From Rhodopirellula baltica SH 1 (GTDB taxonomy: Bacteria > Planctomycetota > Planctomycetia > Pirellulales > Pirellulaceae), in contig NC_005027.1 of the NCBI RefSeq assembly GCF_000196115.1, positions 1,364,001 through 1,428,000 on the forward strand: a stretch of 64,000 nt of DNA. The letters are read 5' to 3'. Positions within the stretch are counted from its first letter, which is position 1, and every line of letters starts with the position of its first letter. Under the pieces are notes generated by a model. That model worked only from the letters and a program-made list of their open reading frames with translations. It made no database searches and was not told the origin of the DNA. Below, piece by piece: positions 47,526 to 57,290 of this stretch. Position numbers and translations under genes: made by a program.

Positions 47526-50500
47526 TTGTTCGAAACGAAAATGACATCCATGTTCTACGTTGATCACGTCAAAATTGCACGGGTGGGGACACAGCACGGC
47601 GGGGCTCAGCAAACGCCGAAATCCCGCCAAACGCGTGAGTGGACATGGGTGAGCTGTTTGTTCACGTTCGTTGTGCTGGGTTTGCCCGCGGCGGCGGATG
47701 ATTTCCCCACCCCAATCAACACGGAACCTCTCGCAGAATTAAACGCCGACGGCAAGCTCGCCGGGCCCCCTCTGTTGTCTCCGCGAGAAGCAGCCGATTC
47801 GCTGGAGATGCCCGCGGGATTCACCGCAACGGTGTTTGCGAGTGAACCAGACGTGCAAAACCCAATTGATTTGGCCTGGGACCGGAAGGGCCAACTGTGG
47901 GTTGCGGAGAATTACACCTATGGTCAGCGTGGTGTTTCCTGGCGAGACGACCAACGCGATCGCGTGTTGGTGTTCAAGGACGAAAATCTTGACGGAGTCG
48001 CTGAGTCACGTTCTGTATTTTTGGATTCAGTGAGTCATTTGACCAGCGTCGAAGTGGGGCGAGGCGGCGTGTGGTTGATGTGCCCGCCGCAATTGTTGTT
48101 TGTTCCTGATGCTGACGGGGACGCGGTTCCCGATGGTCCTCCACAAGTCATCTTGGATGGGTTCACGATCGCGGAGCAGAACTATCACAATCTGGCCAAC
48201 GGTTTGAGGTTCGGGCCGGACGGCTGGCTGTACGGACGTTGCGGTGGATCTTGTCCGGGGCGAATCGGCTTGCCAGGAACACCCGATGAGAACCGGACGG
48301 CACTTGAAGGTGGCATTTGGCGATACAACGTGGAAACGCGTCACTTCGAAGTGCTCTGCCATGGCACCACCAACCCTTGGGGTCATGACTTTGATCGCAA
48401 CGGAGAGTTGTTCTTCATCAACACCGTCAACGGCCATCTGTGGCATGGCATCCACGGTGCCCACTTCCACCGACCATTCACCTTGGATCCGAACCCCAAT
48501 GCCTACGAGTTGATCGATCAGCACGCCGATCACTACCACTTTGACACGTCCGGCAAATGGCAAGATTCACGCGATGGAGCGGCGAACGATTACGGCGGCG
48601 GACACGCTCACGTTGGCATGATGATTTACCAAGAGTCGACTTGGCCGACCGAGTACCAAGACGATTTGTACACGTTGAACTTCCACGGGCGTCGCGTGAA
48701 CCGCGAACGATTGGAGCCTCATGGAACGGGGTATGTCGGCAAGCACGAGAAAGACCTGTTCCTGAGCGACGATGTTTGGTTCCGCGGGATGGAAATGTCC
48801 GCAGGCCCGGATGGCAACGTGATTGTTTTGGACTGGGCGGACTTGGGCGAATGCCATGAACACTCGGGAGTCCACCGATCCAGCGGTCGCATCTTTCAAA
48901 TTCGTTACGAAGCCGGGACGCCAGACAACGTGGCCGATCGGTTGACGAAGCTGAACGAACCTGGAATCAACGTTGAGCAAACGATCGCGTTCCAGCTCGG
49001 TGGCGACCGTTGGTTCTCGCACCAGTCGCGTTTGCAGGTCGCTGAGGCTGTTGCCAGCGGAGCGGACGCAAGCGAGCTGAACGCGGAGTTGGTCAAATGG
49101 TTCGAAGATTACGATTCGACCGATCCACAGCAACGTTTGCGAATGCTCTGGACGCTCAATGTTTCTGGCGGACTGACTCGCAAAACGTTGCTCGAAAGTG
49201 TTGCCGATCCATCGCCGCACGTCCGTTCGTGGTGCTTTCGATTGATGGCGCAACACTGGCCGATTGACGATGTGTTTGGACCGACGTCGGCGAGTGTGGC
49301 AGCCGAGGAGAAGGTGCATGACGAATACCGTGCTTATTCGAGCGATATCCTGTCGCATGCGGAGGCCGATGTTGCTTCGGTACGATTGACGCTCGCGTCG
49401 ATTCTGCAGCGTTTGCCTTTGGGTTCGCGAGGTGACTTAGCGGACTTCTTGACGGAATTGGATTCTGGCATCGAGGACGCTGACGATCACAACCAAGGAT
49501 TGATGATTTGGTACGGCCTGATGTCGAGTGCGGAGAAGCATCCCGACGAGTTGCTCTTTGGCGGTGAGCAGTGCCAAATCCCAACGACCACACGACTCAT
49601 TTCGCGAGCCTTGGCGGAAAGAGTCGACCAGCATCCGAAGGAATTTTCGCGTTTGGTGACGTCGGTGACTCGACGGCTTCGCGGTGATCACGACTTGGAT
49701 GGCAAACCCAACGTGGCGTGCGCAGAAGCGTTTCTGGACGGTGTGTCAGCCGGAATCGTGGGAGTCCGAAAGGCTGAGCGACCGGAGGATTGGAGCGATT
49801 TTCAAACCGTGTTGTCGGCTCACGAAGAGTTGCAAACCAAGCACGCCGAGACGCTTCGGAAATTGAACACATTGTTTGGCGAAGGCCAAAGTGTCGGCGA
49901 GATGGCGATGATCGCTGGTGATGCGAACGCAGATGTCTTGGAACGATTGGCTGCGGTCCGCGGTTTGATCGAAACCAGAGGGGCAGATGATGCCATCGCC
50001 GATTCATACATCGTTCGATTAGCAATGCCACTAATCAAGGACCCTCGCGTTAATGCAAAGTTGGCTCCGGCGTTGTCGACCATTGAGTTGCCCGAAGTGG
50101 GAAGTTTGTTGCTCGACAACCTGAATCGATTTCGTGCACCGCGGCGATCGGGCGTGGTGGGGCTCCTCTGTTCCCGGGACGTTTTCGCCGACGTGCTGTT
50201 GACAGCGATTGAGCAAAAGAAGCGTCCCAAGGACATTTTGACCGCTTCTCATGTGCGAACGATTCTTTCACTTGAGAACAATGCGTTGACCGAGCGAGTC
50301 GAAAACGTTTGGGGGCGAATCAAGGACACGCCTGACGATCGCAAACAAGAAATCGACCGTTGGACGCAATCTTTGACACGTGAACGATTGAGTCGGGCAG
50401 ATTTGCCAGCCGGCCGGGCTTTGTTTCAAACCGCGTGTGCGAACTGTCACCAATTGTTCGGAACCGGAAACAAGGTCGGACCGGATTTGACGGGGGCTCA

Positions 50501-50822
50501 GCGGAGCGATCTTGGATATCTGTTGCACAACATCGTTGACCCTGATTCGGTGGTCGGGGCAGATTACCGTGCGACCAAGATTGTCACTGTGGATGGAAGG
50601 CTGTTGGTCGGTTTGGTGACTCAACGAACGCGGCAGACCACGACAATCGTTGCTGCCGATCAGACGTGGGTTCTGCCCAACGATGACATCGAACTGGAGT
50701 CGGTGACTGAGCAATCACCGATGCCAAGCGGTTTGTTGCAACCGATGACGGAGCAGCAGGTGGTCGACTTGATCGGATACCTGAAGAGCCCGACCCAAGT
50801 CGCGTTGCCGGACGGGAAGTAG
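47526..50822 (+). CDS. PVC-type haem-binding membrane-bound dehydrogenase
   Basis: 1098 residues. After a long polar N-terminus and a signal-like helix (CLFTFVVLGLPAAA, 44-57) comes a beta-propeller sugar-dehydrogenase-like domain (PQNPIDLAWDRKGQLWVAENY region to about 480; HDFDRNGELFF, GPDGNVIVLDWADLGE). A HEAT-like helical part follows (about 500-940), and the C-terminal cytochrome c has the haem motif CANCH in FQTACANCHQLFGTGNKVGPDL (core shown). The combination is characteristic of Planctomycetes, Verrucomicrobia and Chlamydiae relatives. Oxidation of a sugar or sugar alcohol is inferred. A GTG at 47649 would give a shorter signal peptide and may be the real start. Confidence 0.92.
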   Translation: MFETKMTSMFYVDHVKIARVGTQHGGAQQTPKSRQTREWTWVSCLFTFVVLGLPAAADDFPTPINTEPLAELNADGKLAGPPLLSPREAADSLEMPAGFTATVFASEPDVQNPIDLAWDRKGQLWVAENYTYGQRGVSWRDDQRDRVLVFKDENLDGVAESRSVFLDSVSHLTSVEVGRGGVWLMCPPQLLFVPDADGDAVPDGPPQVILDGFTIAEQNYHNLANGLRFGPDGWLYGRCGGSCPGRIGLPGTPDENRTALEGGIWRYNVETRHFEVLCHGTTNPWGHDFDRNGELFFINTVNGHLWHGIHGAHFHRPFTLDPNPNAYELIDQHADHYHFDTSGKWQDSRDGAANDYGGGHAHVGMMIYQESTWPTEYQDDLYTLNFHGRRVNRERLEPHGTGYVGKHEKDLFLSDDVWFRGMEMSAGPDGNVIVLDWADLGECHEHSGVHRSSGRIFQIRYEAGTPDNVADRLTKLNEPGINVEQTIAFQLGGDRWFSHQSRLQVAEAVASGADASELNAELVKWFEDYDSTDPQQRLRMLWTLNVSGGLTRKTLLESVADPSPHVRSWCFRLMAQHWPIDDVFGPTSASVAAEEKVHDEYRAYSSDILSHAEADVASVRLTLASILQRLPLGSRGDLADFLTELDSGIEDADDHNQGLMIWYGLMSSAEKHPDELLFGGEQCQIPTTTRLISRALAERVDQHPKEFSRLVTSVTRRLRGDHDLDGKPNVACAEAFLDGVSAGIVGVRKAERPEDWSDFQTVLSAHEELQTKHAETLRKLNTLFGEGQSVGEMAMIAGDANADVLERLAAVRGLIETRGADDAIADSYIVRLAMPLIKDPRVNAKLAPALSTIELPEVGSLLLDNLNRFRAPRRSGVVGLLCSRDVFADVLLTAIEQKKRPKDILTASHVRTILSLENNALTERVENVWGRIKDTPDDRKQEIDRWTQSLTRERLSRADLPAGRALFQTACANCHQLFGTGNKVGPDLTGAQRSDLGYLLHNIVDPDSVVGADYRATKIVTVDGRLLVGLVTQRTRQTTTIVAADQTWVLPNDDIELESVTEQSPMPSGLLQPMTEQQVVDLIGYLKSPTQVALPDGK

Positions 50823-50908
50823 GTGGGCGTTTGTTGCGATGGAGCAGCACTCGATCCGAATTCTGGCGAATCCGGCTACGGTTGAACGGTAGGTTTGTTG
50901 CTTAGCAC

Positions 50909-51775
50909 CTAGTTTTCGAACTCGGTGTCGCTGAGTTCGAAGACGACCTGGACTGACGCGGAGAGTGTCATCAGGCCAGCTTCGATTGAGCCGCCCGAGG
51001 ATTCGGATCCAAACAATTGCATGCTGGTGCTGAATGGATCGGAACCTCGGGATGTTTCCTGAACGCTCAGCACGCGAGCGACTTTGGCATCGAGGGCTCC
51101 CGCCATGTCACTGGCCTTTTCACGCGCGGCAGCGATCGCTTTGATGCGAGCGGCGCGGCGATGTTGAATCTGATCGGAGTTCATCCACTGGATACCAGCG
51201 ATGGAGTTGACTCCGCGTTCCAGGATTCCGGTGTAGACCGTTTCAAACTGCTTGATGTCTCGGACCATGATCGTCAACTGCCGGCTGGCCGAATATCCGA
51301 TGGGTTGGTTCTTCTGCAGTTGATCACGAATGTTTGAGGTGGGAGCTTGGTTTGGAGCGACTTGCTGTGGCGTTGAGTCGCCAAAAAGATCGTCGAGCCC
51401 TTGCGACTGCTGCACCGCGTAGGTTTGCTTTGCGTATTGCCCCTTTTGACCTTTTGGGTAAATGGGTGAAAGCACGATTGATTCCGTACGTATGTCCTTG
51501 GCTTCGATCCCTCGGCTCTTCAGAAACTGCACCACGCGGTTGACTTGCTCGGAGGTTCTGCGGGCCGCGTCGGTTACCTCTTCCTCCCGTGACTCAATCG
51601 CGAAACGCAACGTCACGCTGTCGGGTGCAACCTTTGTGTCGGCGGTGGCGTGCACGGTTAATTTCGACCGAGTGTCGATGCCTTCATCCGCGATGCAGTG
51701 CGTCAACGGCAGGGCAGTGGTCGCGGTGATCGCCGCAATGATCACACGGGATTTCCAAACGTTGCGAATTGACAT
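50909..51775 (-). CDS. Secreted SIMPL-domain protein (DUF541)
   Basis: 288 residues from the ATG at 51775, which has AAGGAG 7 bases upstream; the frame to 51817 is rejected. A signal peptide (RVIIAAITATTALPLTHCIA) precedes the SIMPL domain: LTVHATADTKVAPDSVTLRF, then ARRTSEQVNRVVQFLKSRGI and a second repeat with RAARIKAIAAAREKASDMAGAL. These are the strands and helices typical of the BP26/SIMPL family, which form channel-like oligomers of unknown role. A low-complexity Gln-rich insertion (about 125-160) is unusual. It follows the dehydrogenase gene in convergent orientation. Confidence 0.93.
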   Translation of the reverse strand: MSIRNVWKSRVIIAAITATTALPLTHCIADEGIDTRSKLTVHATADTKVAPDSVTLRFAIESREEEVTDAARRTSEQVNRVVQFLKSRGIEAKDIRTESIVLSPIYPKGQKGQYAKQTYAVQQSQGLDDLFGDSTPQQVAPNQAPTSNIRDQLQKNQPIGYSASRQLTIMVRDIKQFETVYTGILERGVNSIAGIQWMNSDQIQHRRAARIKAIAAAREKASDMAGALDAKVARVLSVQETSRGSDPFSTSMQLFGSESSGGSIEAGLMTLSASVQVVFELSDTEFEN

Positions 51776-51912
51776 GCGAGGGCTCCTTGGATGGGGAAGA
51801 ACCAGTGGGGCCCTCATTCTAGTGCATCCGCCAGCAATGGACTTTCACTCAGTTAATCCTTTGAATCCGATGCACCCAGTCAACGTCGCTGGTCTCAGAG
51901 GTGAGAGCATTT

Positions 51913-52470
51913 TTATCCGATCGACGTTTGAAATTCACGTATGAATTGTTGGACGACCGGACGATTGGTCAGCCGTGGATTGATATGAGGACGCTTTTCC
52001 AACAGCCAAGCTTGAGCCTGTTCGGGAGTCATCTCTTTATGAGCAATCAGCCAACAAATCGCGATGGTGGCACTACGAGCCCGACCGGCTTTGCAGTGAA
52101 TGTAGACTGCTTTGCCTGATTCGACATTTCGTTGAATGAAGGCGACACCCGTGATCACGTCTTGCAGACTGGGGTGCGTGAAGTCGGTAATCGGCAGATG
52201 CAGTTGCTCGATGTCGTGTTTGGAATACTCATCGACGGGCCCGACATACTCTTCGCAAGTGTTGACGACACCGCCGACATTGAGTTCCGCCATTTGCGGG
52301 ACGTCACGAGCGAAAGGTCGAGCACCGACGATTACCAACGGATCGATCCAGTCAAACCAATTGCGGACTTTGAGAACACGTCCCAGCAACATGTTCCACC
52401 ACAACGTCGGGAGGAACACGATGCGGGCGTACAATCGCCTCAGCCAACCGGACTGGATGGGACCGCTCAC
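51913..52470 (-). CDS. PTPMT1-like dual-specificity phosphatase, candidate PGP phosphatase
   Basis: 185 residues. The P-loop is HCKAGRARSAT, with catalytic Cys126 and Arg132 and a general acid Asp96 in ITDFTHP. This loop is nearly that of mitochondrial PTPMT1, which removes the phosphate from phosphatidylglycerophosphate in cardiolipin synthesis, and the C-terminal helix EKRPHINPRLTNRPVVQQF also matches that group. A PTPMT1-like phosphatase has been described from Rhodopirellula, to my knowledge. The GTG start overlaps the lpd stop codon as GTGA, so it is translationally coupled to lpd. A short hydrophobic stretch (FLPTLWWNMLLG) near the N-terminus may bind membrane. Confidence 0.88.
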   Translation of the reverse strand: MSGPIQSGWLRRLYARIVFLPTLWWNMLLGRVLKVRNWFDWIDPLVIVGARPFARDVPQMAELNVGGVVNTCEEYVGPVDEYSKHDIEQLHLPITDFTHPSLQDVITGVAFIQRNVESGKAVYIHCKAGRARSATIAICWLIAHKEMTPEQAQAWLLEKRPHINPRLTNRPVVQQFIREFQTSIG

Positions 52471-53891
52471 GCCGTGTGGATCGCTCGATCGTCGATGGCC
52501 AAAGCGGCTTCGTGCACCGCTTCGGACAGGGTTGGGTGAGCGTGGCAGGTGCGGGCGATGTCTTCGCTGCTGGCACCAAATTCCATTGCGGCGGCGGCTT
52601 CCGCAATCATGTCGCCGGCACGCGGGCCGATGATGTGCACGCCGAGCACTCGATCGGTGGCGGCGTCGGCGAGAATTTTAACTCGGCCATCGATGTCGCC
52701 CAATGTGCGGGCTCGGCCGTTGGCCCCCAGAGGACAGACACCCTTGTTGTATTCGATGCCGGCTTCCTTCAGTTCTTCTTCCGTTTTGCCGACCATCGCG
52801 ATTTCGGGGTGGGTGAAGACGATCGCGGGGATCACTTCATAATTCATTTCGGAGGCGATGCCGGCCATCTGTTCGACGCAGACAATGCCTTCTTCCATGG
52901 CTTTGTGAGCCAGCATGGCACCGCCGATGCAATCGCCGATGGCGTAGATTCCGGTCACCGATGTCTCGAATTGGTGATTGACTTGGATGAAGCCTCGTTC
53001 GTCGAGCTTCACGCCGGCTTCCTCGAGTCCCATGCTCTTGGTTGCGGGAGCGCGGCCGGTGGCCAATAGCACTCGGTCACAACGAATCGTTTCGCCGTTT
53101 TTGATTTTAATGACGCACGGCTTCTTGTCGCCTGGCTTCGGATCCACTTTGGCGGATGCCACGAACGTTCCCGTTCGAATGTCCATGCCTTGTTTCTTGA
53201 AGCTGCGATGAGCCAAGGTGGCCATTTCCTTGTCGAGACCCGGCATGATGCGGTCGAAGGCTTCCAGGACGATCACGTTGCTGCCCAGCCGGTTCCAGAC
53301 GCTGCCGAGTTCCAACCCGATGTATCCGCCGCCGATGACAACCAACTCTTCGGGCACTTCGGGGAAGGACAACGCCGTGGTGCTGTTTCCGATTCGGTCG
53401 CCGTCTTCTTCGACGAAGGGAAGCTGTGCTGGGACACTGCCGGGGCACAGCATGATTTGGTCGGCGGTGACCAAAGTCGGCTGATCTTCGGCCGCACCTT
53501 CGCTGGGCGTGATTTCGATGCTGTCCACATCGCGAAGGCGGCCTCGACCGTGATAGGCGGTCACACCCCGGCGATCGAACAGCATGTCAATTCCACCGGT
53601 CAGCGATTCGACGATCTTCTCTTTGCGTTTCATCATCACGTCGAGATCGACTTCGACGTTGCTGACATTCAGCCCGTGATCGGCGAACTTATGCTGGGCT
53701 TCTTCATACAGGTGGCTGGATTCCAACAAAGCTTTGCTGGGGATGCACCCGACGCGTACGCACGTCCCACCAAAGCGAGGGTTGTCGTCGATGCAGGCAA
53801 CGTCGATGCCGAGCTGTGCTGCGCGAATGGCGGCGACATATCCGGCTGGGCCACCGCCCAAAATGACGAGTTCGTGACGAGCCGTTTTCAT
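52467..53891 (-). CDS. lpd: Dihydrolipoyl dehydrogenase
   Basis: E3 component of 2-oxo acid dehydrogenase complexes; reoxidises dihydrolipoamide with FAD and NAD+. 474 residues: FAD motif GGGPAG (12-17), redox disulfide Cys44/Cys49 in GGTCVRVGCIPSK, NAD-binding GGGYIGLELGS, LLATGRAP, and the C-terminal dimer motif HAHPTLSEAVHEAAL with the catalytic His-Glu pair. VGAN-type spacing and length are normal. No E1 or E2 gene lies beside it. The downstream phosphatase overlaps the stop codon by a GTGA. Confidence 0.97.
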   Translation of the reverse strand: MKTARHELVILGGGPAGYVAAIRAAQLGIDVACIDDNPRFGGTCVRVGCIPSKALLESSHLYEEAQHKFADHGLNVSNVEVDLDVMMKRKEKIVESLTGGIDMLFDRRGVTAYHGRGRLRDVDSIEITPSEGAAEDQPTLVTADQIMLCPGSVPAQLPFVEEDGDRIGNSTTALSFPEVPEELVVIGGGYIGLELGSVWNRLGSNVIVLEAFDRIMPGLDKEMATLAHRSFKKQGMDIRTGTFVASAKVDPKPGDKKPCVIKIKNGETIRCDRVLLATGRAPATKSMGLEEAGVKLDERGFIQVNHQFETSVTGIYAIGDCIGGAMLAHKAMEEGIVCVEQMAGIASEMNYEVIPAIVFTHPEIAMVGKTEEELKEAGIEYNKGVCPLGANGRARTLGDIDGRVKILADAATDRVLGVHIIGPRAGDMIAEAAAAMEFGASSEDIARTCHAHPTLSEAVHEAALAIDDRAIHTA

Positions 53892-54199
53892 AGCAATTGA
53901 GTTGGAGTGCGTGGCGAGAATCGTTGCAAATCAGGATGAATTGTCAGATACGCGAAGCGGTTTGTCGACCGGAGCGCAGTTGCTTTGCTGAGACAGAAAT
54001 CCGGTGCGGCCGAGCATCACAAAACCAGTTGTCCGTGAGACGCAGCCGAAAGCTGCTGGCCATATCTCATCAAATGCACCCGTCTGCTGAGAGAAATTCT
54101 CTCAAGCTTGGACGTGCAGGTTCATGTGCAGCGGCGGATGCGGAATGAGATCCTGTTCACGTAATCAGACACGGGGAGTGCCGAAAACGTTCGCCCTGC
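53892..54199. other. 308-base intergenic region with one small palindrome
   Basis: It separates lpd from the lipoprotein gene, both on the minus strand. A near-perfect palindrome TGAGAGAAATTCTCTCA lies at 54088-54104, which could be a regulator site or a weak stem. I saw no reading frame with recognisable features and no clear promoter. Confidence 0.4.
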
Positions 54200-54865
54200 T
54201 CATTGGCTGGCGATTGCCCCGTCCATCGCGATCGTGTCCGCGAAGTCGTATGGGTGGAACACCCGGCCGATGCGTTCGGCCAGCATCTGCAGATAAAGCT
54301 TGCGGAATTTCGACTCGGTCGTTTCGCTGGTGTACTGACCCGCCGTTGAGGGGAACATGAACTCGTCGATCTCTTTCCGAAAGACAACGGATTCGGTTTC
54401 CACGTCGAGGACGGTCAAAGTCACAGCGGCGGATCCGCGATAAAGTGTCGCACCTTCGCGAAGCTTCATGCCGGTCAGTTCAATCGCCAAGACCTTTTCA
54501 GCATCGACGCCTTTGCCGATGTCCAAGAAGTCCGTGTTTTCCCAACCATGGGTGTCGCGGAACTCTTGGATCTCGTCTTCGCGTACCAGGCTGATGTTTT
54601 TGATTTTGGTGAGCAATATGTCGCTGACTTTTCGTGACAAAGTCCGTGCGGCGATGTCTTCGCTGTATTGGCTTCGGTCGGTGAAGGTCACAACCGCGAC
54701 CTTCGAATCCTTGAGTGCTTCGCATTCCGCAGGGACTTGGTCGGCACCGACAGCGTGCATCAAGTTTGACATCAAACCCAAGCAACCGGTTTGAGTGGTC
54801 AACAGAAGGCCGGAAATCAGCAACGACGAAACGGTGCAAATGAGAGCGGTGGATCGAGCTGGCAT
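54200..54865 (-). CDS. Predicted lipoprotein of unknown function
   Basis: 221 residues from the ATG at 54865, which gives a lipoprotein signal peptide with lipobox-like TQTGC (about residues 24-28). The mature part starts with a segment KVAVVTFTDRSQYSEDIAART, then ISLVREDEIQEF and AEKVLAIELTGMKLREGATLYRG, a pattern like the nucleotide-independent TolB-N/CsgG/FlgO-type domain that sits in the periplasm on envelope proteins. I cannot name a family with confidence. A longer frame from 54964 lacks a signal. It has no neighbour of clear related function; 151 bases separate it from the next gene upstream. Confidence 0.7.
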   Translation of the reverse strand: MPARSTALICTVSSLLISGLLLTTQTGCLGLMSNLMHAVGADQVPAECEALKDSKVAVVTFTDRSQYSEDIAARTLSRKVSDILLTKIKNISLVREDEIQEFRDTHGWENTDFLDIGKGVDAEKVLAIELTGMKLREGATLYRGSAAVTLTVLDVETESVVFRKEIDEFMFPSTAGQYTSETTESKFRKLYLQMLAERIGRVFHPYDFADTIAMDGAIASQ

Positions 54866-55016
54866 GATGAACGTCGGAGGGCAAGCGGCGGGGAATACAA
54901 CCGGAAACTTGGTCGTAAGCACTGCCAGCAATTCGACGCCACCCCAATCCGACGCAGTTCGCAAATTGCGAACGAAATTCAGACAGGAAAGCTTCCCGCG
55001 AGGATTCCCATCCCCG

Positions 55017-55817
55017 CTACAAAACGACCGGGGCGACGATCAATTCGCGTTCGATTTGGAACAGCGTGACCTGCCAATCGGATTCATCTTTGTCGCGAGA
55101 TGGATTCCATTGCAATTCAATCTGGATCACGTTGTCGAACTGTCCGGTCGGATCTCGCCAGTACGTGTCGACTTTTTCTCGTCCGTACTTCTGGAAGACG
55201 CGAGGGCGACGGTCGAGTTCCCACGGGATCTCTGGACCGAGTCGTTTGACATCCGAATAAGGACCGGCGCGAAACGACTCAAGCTGTTCTTGGGCGGATT
55301 GATCCAGCTTGTAGGCCGCGTCCAGTTTCATCGTTGAAACTTGGCGGTTGGGAGCCGATTTTTGCAACTCCAGCGCCAACGCTTCTTCGCCATTGGCCGC
55401 CAGTTCGAGGTACTGCTGAGCGAAGTAGGTCGCTTGGTCGCCCAGCGTTCGGTATTTCAGGTAGTGCACAAAGAAGCCGGTCGAACCGAACAAGCACGCC
55501 AGCGCCAAACCGATTCTGGCGACGGTGGTCCCAACCGGTTTCGCCTTTCCGGCGTGCTTTCGCAGCGCAAACAAGCAGATCACAATCGCCAAAGCGGGCA
55601 GCACAAGCATGGGCTTGGCAACCGCGGCGGTGAAGCTGGCGAGCGAGAGCAGAAGCCCGATGAAGGCACTGATGCGAACTGGGGCGACGTCTTCAACCAC
55701 GACCGCTTCGTAGCCCGATTCGGCTCCCATTCTGGGAACATCCCGTTCGCGATTGGCGGCGGTGGCTTTCGCGGCACCGCCCAAAAACAACGACTTGGAC
55801 GATTCAGGCTGGTTCAT
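55017..55817 (-). CDS. Hypothetical membrane protein
   Basis: 266 residues. A polar N-terminus of about 48 residues is followed by three hydrophobic segments at roughly 49-67, 68-86 and 97-115 (ISAFIGLLLSLASFTAAVA, MLVLPALAIVICLFAL, IGLALACLFGSTGFFVHYL). The remaining 150 residues are soluble and beta/alpha mixed, ending in an aromatic-rich QIELQWNPSR and DWQVTLFQIERELIV. No family is recognised. It starts 50 bases after the stop of lpxB on the same strand and may be cotranscribed with it. Confidence 0.75.
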   Translation of the reverse strand: MNQPESSKSLFLGGAAKATAANRERDVPRMGAESGYEAVVVEDVAPVRISAFIGLLLSLASFTAAVAKPMLVLPALAIVICLFALRKHAGKAKPVGTTVARIGLALACLFGSTGFFVHYLKYRTLGDQATYFAQQYLELAANGEEALALELQKSAPNRQVSTMKLDAAYKLDQSAQEQLESFRAGPYSDVKRLGPEIPWELDRRPRVFQKYGREKVDTYWRDPTGQFDNVIQIELQWNPSRDKDESDWQVTLFQIERELIVAPVVL

Positions 55818-55867
55818 TTCGGCGAGGTTACGAAAAGAGGACCGCGGGGGAAGTGGGACCCGGGCTG

Positions 55868-57121
55868 TTACGCAGCGTCTCGCATTTGGGTTTGCATGCC
55901 GAAGGAATTCTTTTCGGGGAGCGTTTCGAGGTCGCCAAACAGCTTGGATCGCAGCAATTCCGCGGCTCGTTGAGACGCCCCCGGACGGGCGTGTTCATCT
56001 CGCAGTTTCTGCAGGTCTCGCCGGATTTTCGCGTAGTAGAAGCTGTCTTGCAGCATCGCTCGCATGGTTTCGGTCAGGAAATCGACCGCGGGTGCCGGGT
56101 CGCCGACCGATATGAACTCGGGAAAGAGTTTGCGTCCAGCCATCAGGTTTGGAAGCGTGACGCTGTCGATCTTCAGAACGCGTTTGCCGACGGCGTGCAG
56201 CACTCGTCCGACGCGGTAAATCACCGCTGCGGGAGTTTCGCGAGCCAGCAATTCCAGGCTGACGCTGCCGCTGACCATCATCGCACAATGGGCGGCTTCG
56301 ATGATTTCGGATGTGCAATCGACGTAAAAGTCGATTGGCAAATCTTTGTCTTCTTCGGACAGTTGCTCGCGGCACCAAAGGCATTGTTTGTCGCGATACG
56401 CGGCGACGGCGAACCGCACGTTTTCACCCGACTGGCTCAATTCGCGGTCCAGTCGCCGGATGGTTTCCAGTTGAATGGGGAAGTTCGCCCGGACTTCGTG
56501 ATCACGTGAACCAGGCAGGACCGCGACGACGCGATCGCCCGAGTTTTGCTGGCTTTGAAAGCGACGCATGACCGCGGTGTCAAGTTTTTGTTCGGCGACG
56601 GCATCAAAGAACGGGTGCCCGACGAGGCTGACCGGGATTTGATGACGATTGAAAAACGATTGCTCGACGGGCAAGACGGCGACCACGTGATCGACGCTGC
56701 GTTTCATTTTGCGAACTCGCCATGCACCCCACGCCCAAAGTTGCGGCGGGCAATAGTAGTGAACCGGAATGCCGTACTTCTTGGCTCGTTTTGCGATGTG
56801 CCAATTGAATCCGGGGAAATCGACCAGAACGACCGAGTCCACTGATCCGGAGCGGAAAATGTCTTCGGCTTGGTCGGCAAAGCGGAAAAATTCACGAAGC
56901 TTTGGAAGGACCTCCACAATTCCGACAACGGCGTGCCGAGTCAGGTCCAAGTCGACGCGGCAACCGGCCGCCAGCATCGAGGGGCCGCCAAAACCACGGC
57001 AAATGATTCGTTCGTCGTTTCGCATCGCCATACCACCGGGATTCGCCAATTGACGAATCAATCGAGCGGCGTGTTGGTCACCGCTGGGTTCCCCGACGGA
57101 AAAAAAGATGGTCTTGGTCAC
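55868..57121 (-). CDS. lpxB: Lipid-A-disaccharide synthase
   Basis: GT19 glycosyltransferase joining UDP-2,3-diacylglucosamine and lipid X into the lipid A disaccharide at the inner membrane. 417 residues from a GTG at 57121, beginning VTKTIFFSVGEPSGDQHAA, the family N-terminus; a TTG 30 bases earlier is possible. Further marks are FGGPSMLAAGCRVD, VVLVDFPGFNWHIAKRAKKYG, YYCPPQLWAWGAWRVRKMKR, LPGSRDHEVRANFPI and the C-terminal SGSVSLELLARETPAAVIYRVG-type region (core shown: GSVSLELL). It implies a lipid A-containing outer membrane. No other lpx gene is in the window. Confidence 0.95.
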   Translation of the reverse strand: MTKTIFFSVGEPSGDQHAARLIRQLANPGGMAMRNDERIICRGFGGPSMLAAGCRVDLDLTRHAVVGIVEVLPKLREFFRFADQAEDIFRSGSVDSVVLVDFPGFNWHIAKRAKKYGIPVHYYCPPQLWAWGAWRVRKMKRSVDHVVAVLPVEQSFFNRHQIPVSLVGHPFFDAVAEQKLDTAVMRRFQSQQNSGDRVVAVLPGSRDHEVRANFPIQLETIRRLDRELSQSGENVRFAVAAYRDKQCLWCREQLSEEDKDLPIDFYVDCTSEIIEAAHCAMMVSGSVSLELLARETPAAVIYRVGRVLHAVGKRVLKIDSVTLPNLMAGRKLFPEFISVGDPAPAVDFLTETMRAMLQDSFYYAKIRRDLQKLRDEHARPGASQRAAELLRSKLFGDLETLPEKNSFGMQTQMRDAA

Positions 57122-57290
57122 GTGTGACGGTCCCCGGCGATCGTGGAGCAAAGTTCAACGTGGGGATATAGGAAATCACGCTTTGGCAACGCAAGTTCGA
57201 TCCGCTCTTGCCACTCCGCCAAGCCAACGATACGCTTCGAAATGTTGAACAGGATGTTTCACACCGTGATGGTCAAGGAGGCCGATTCGG

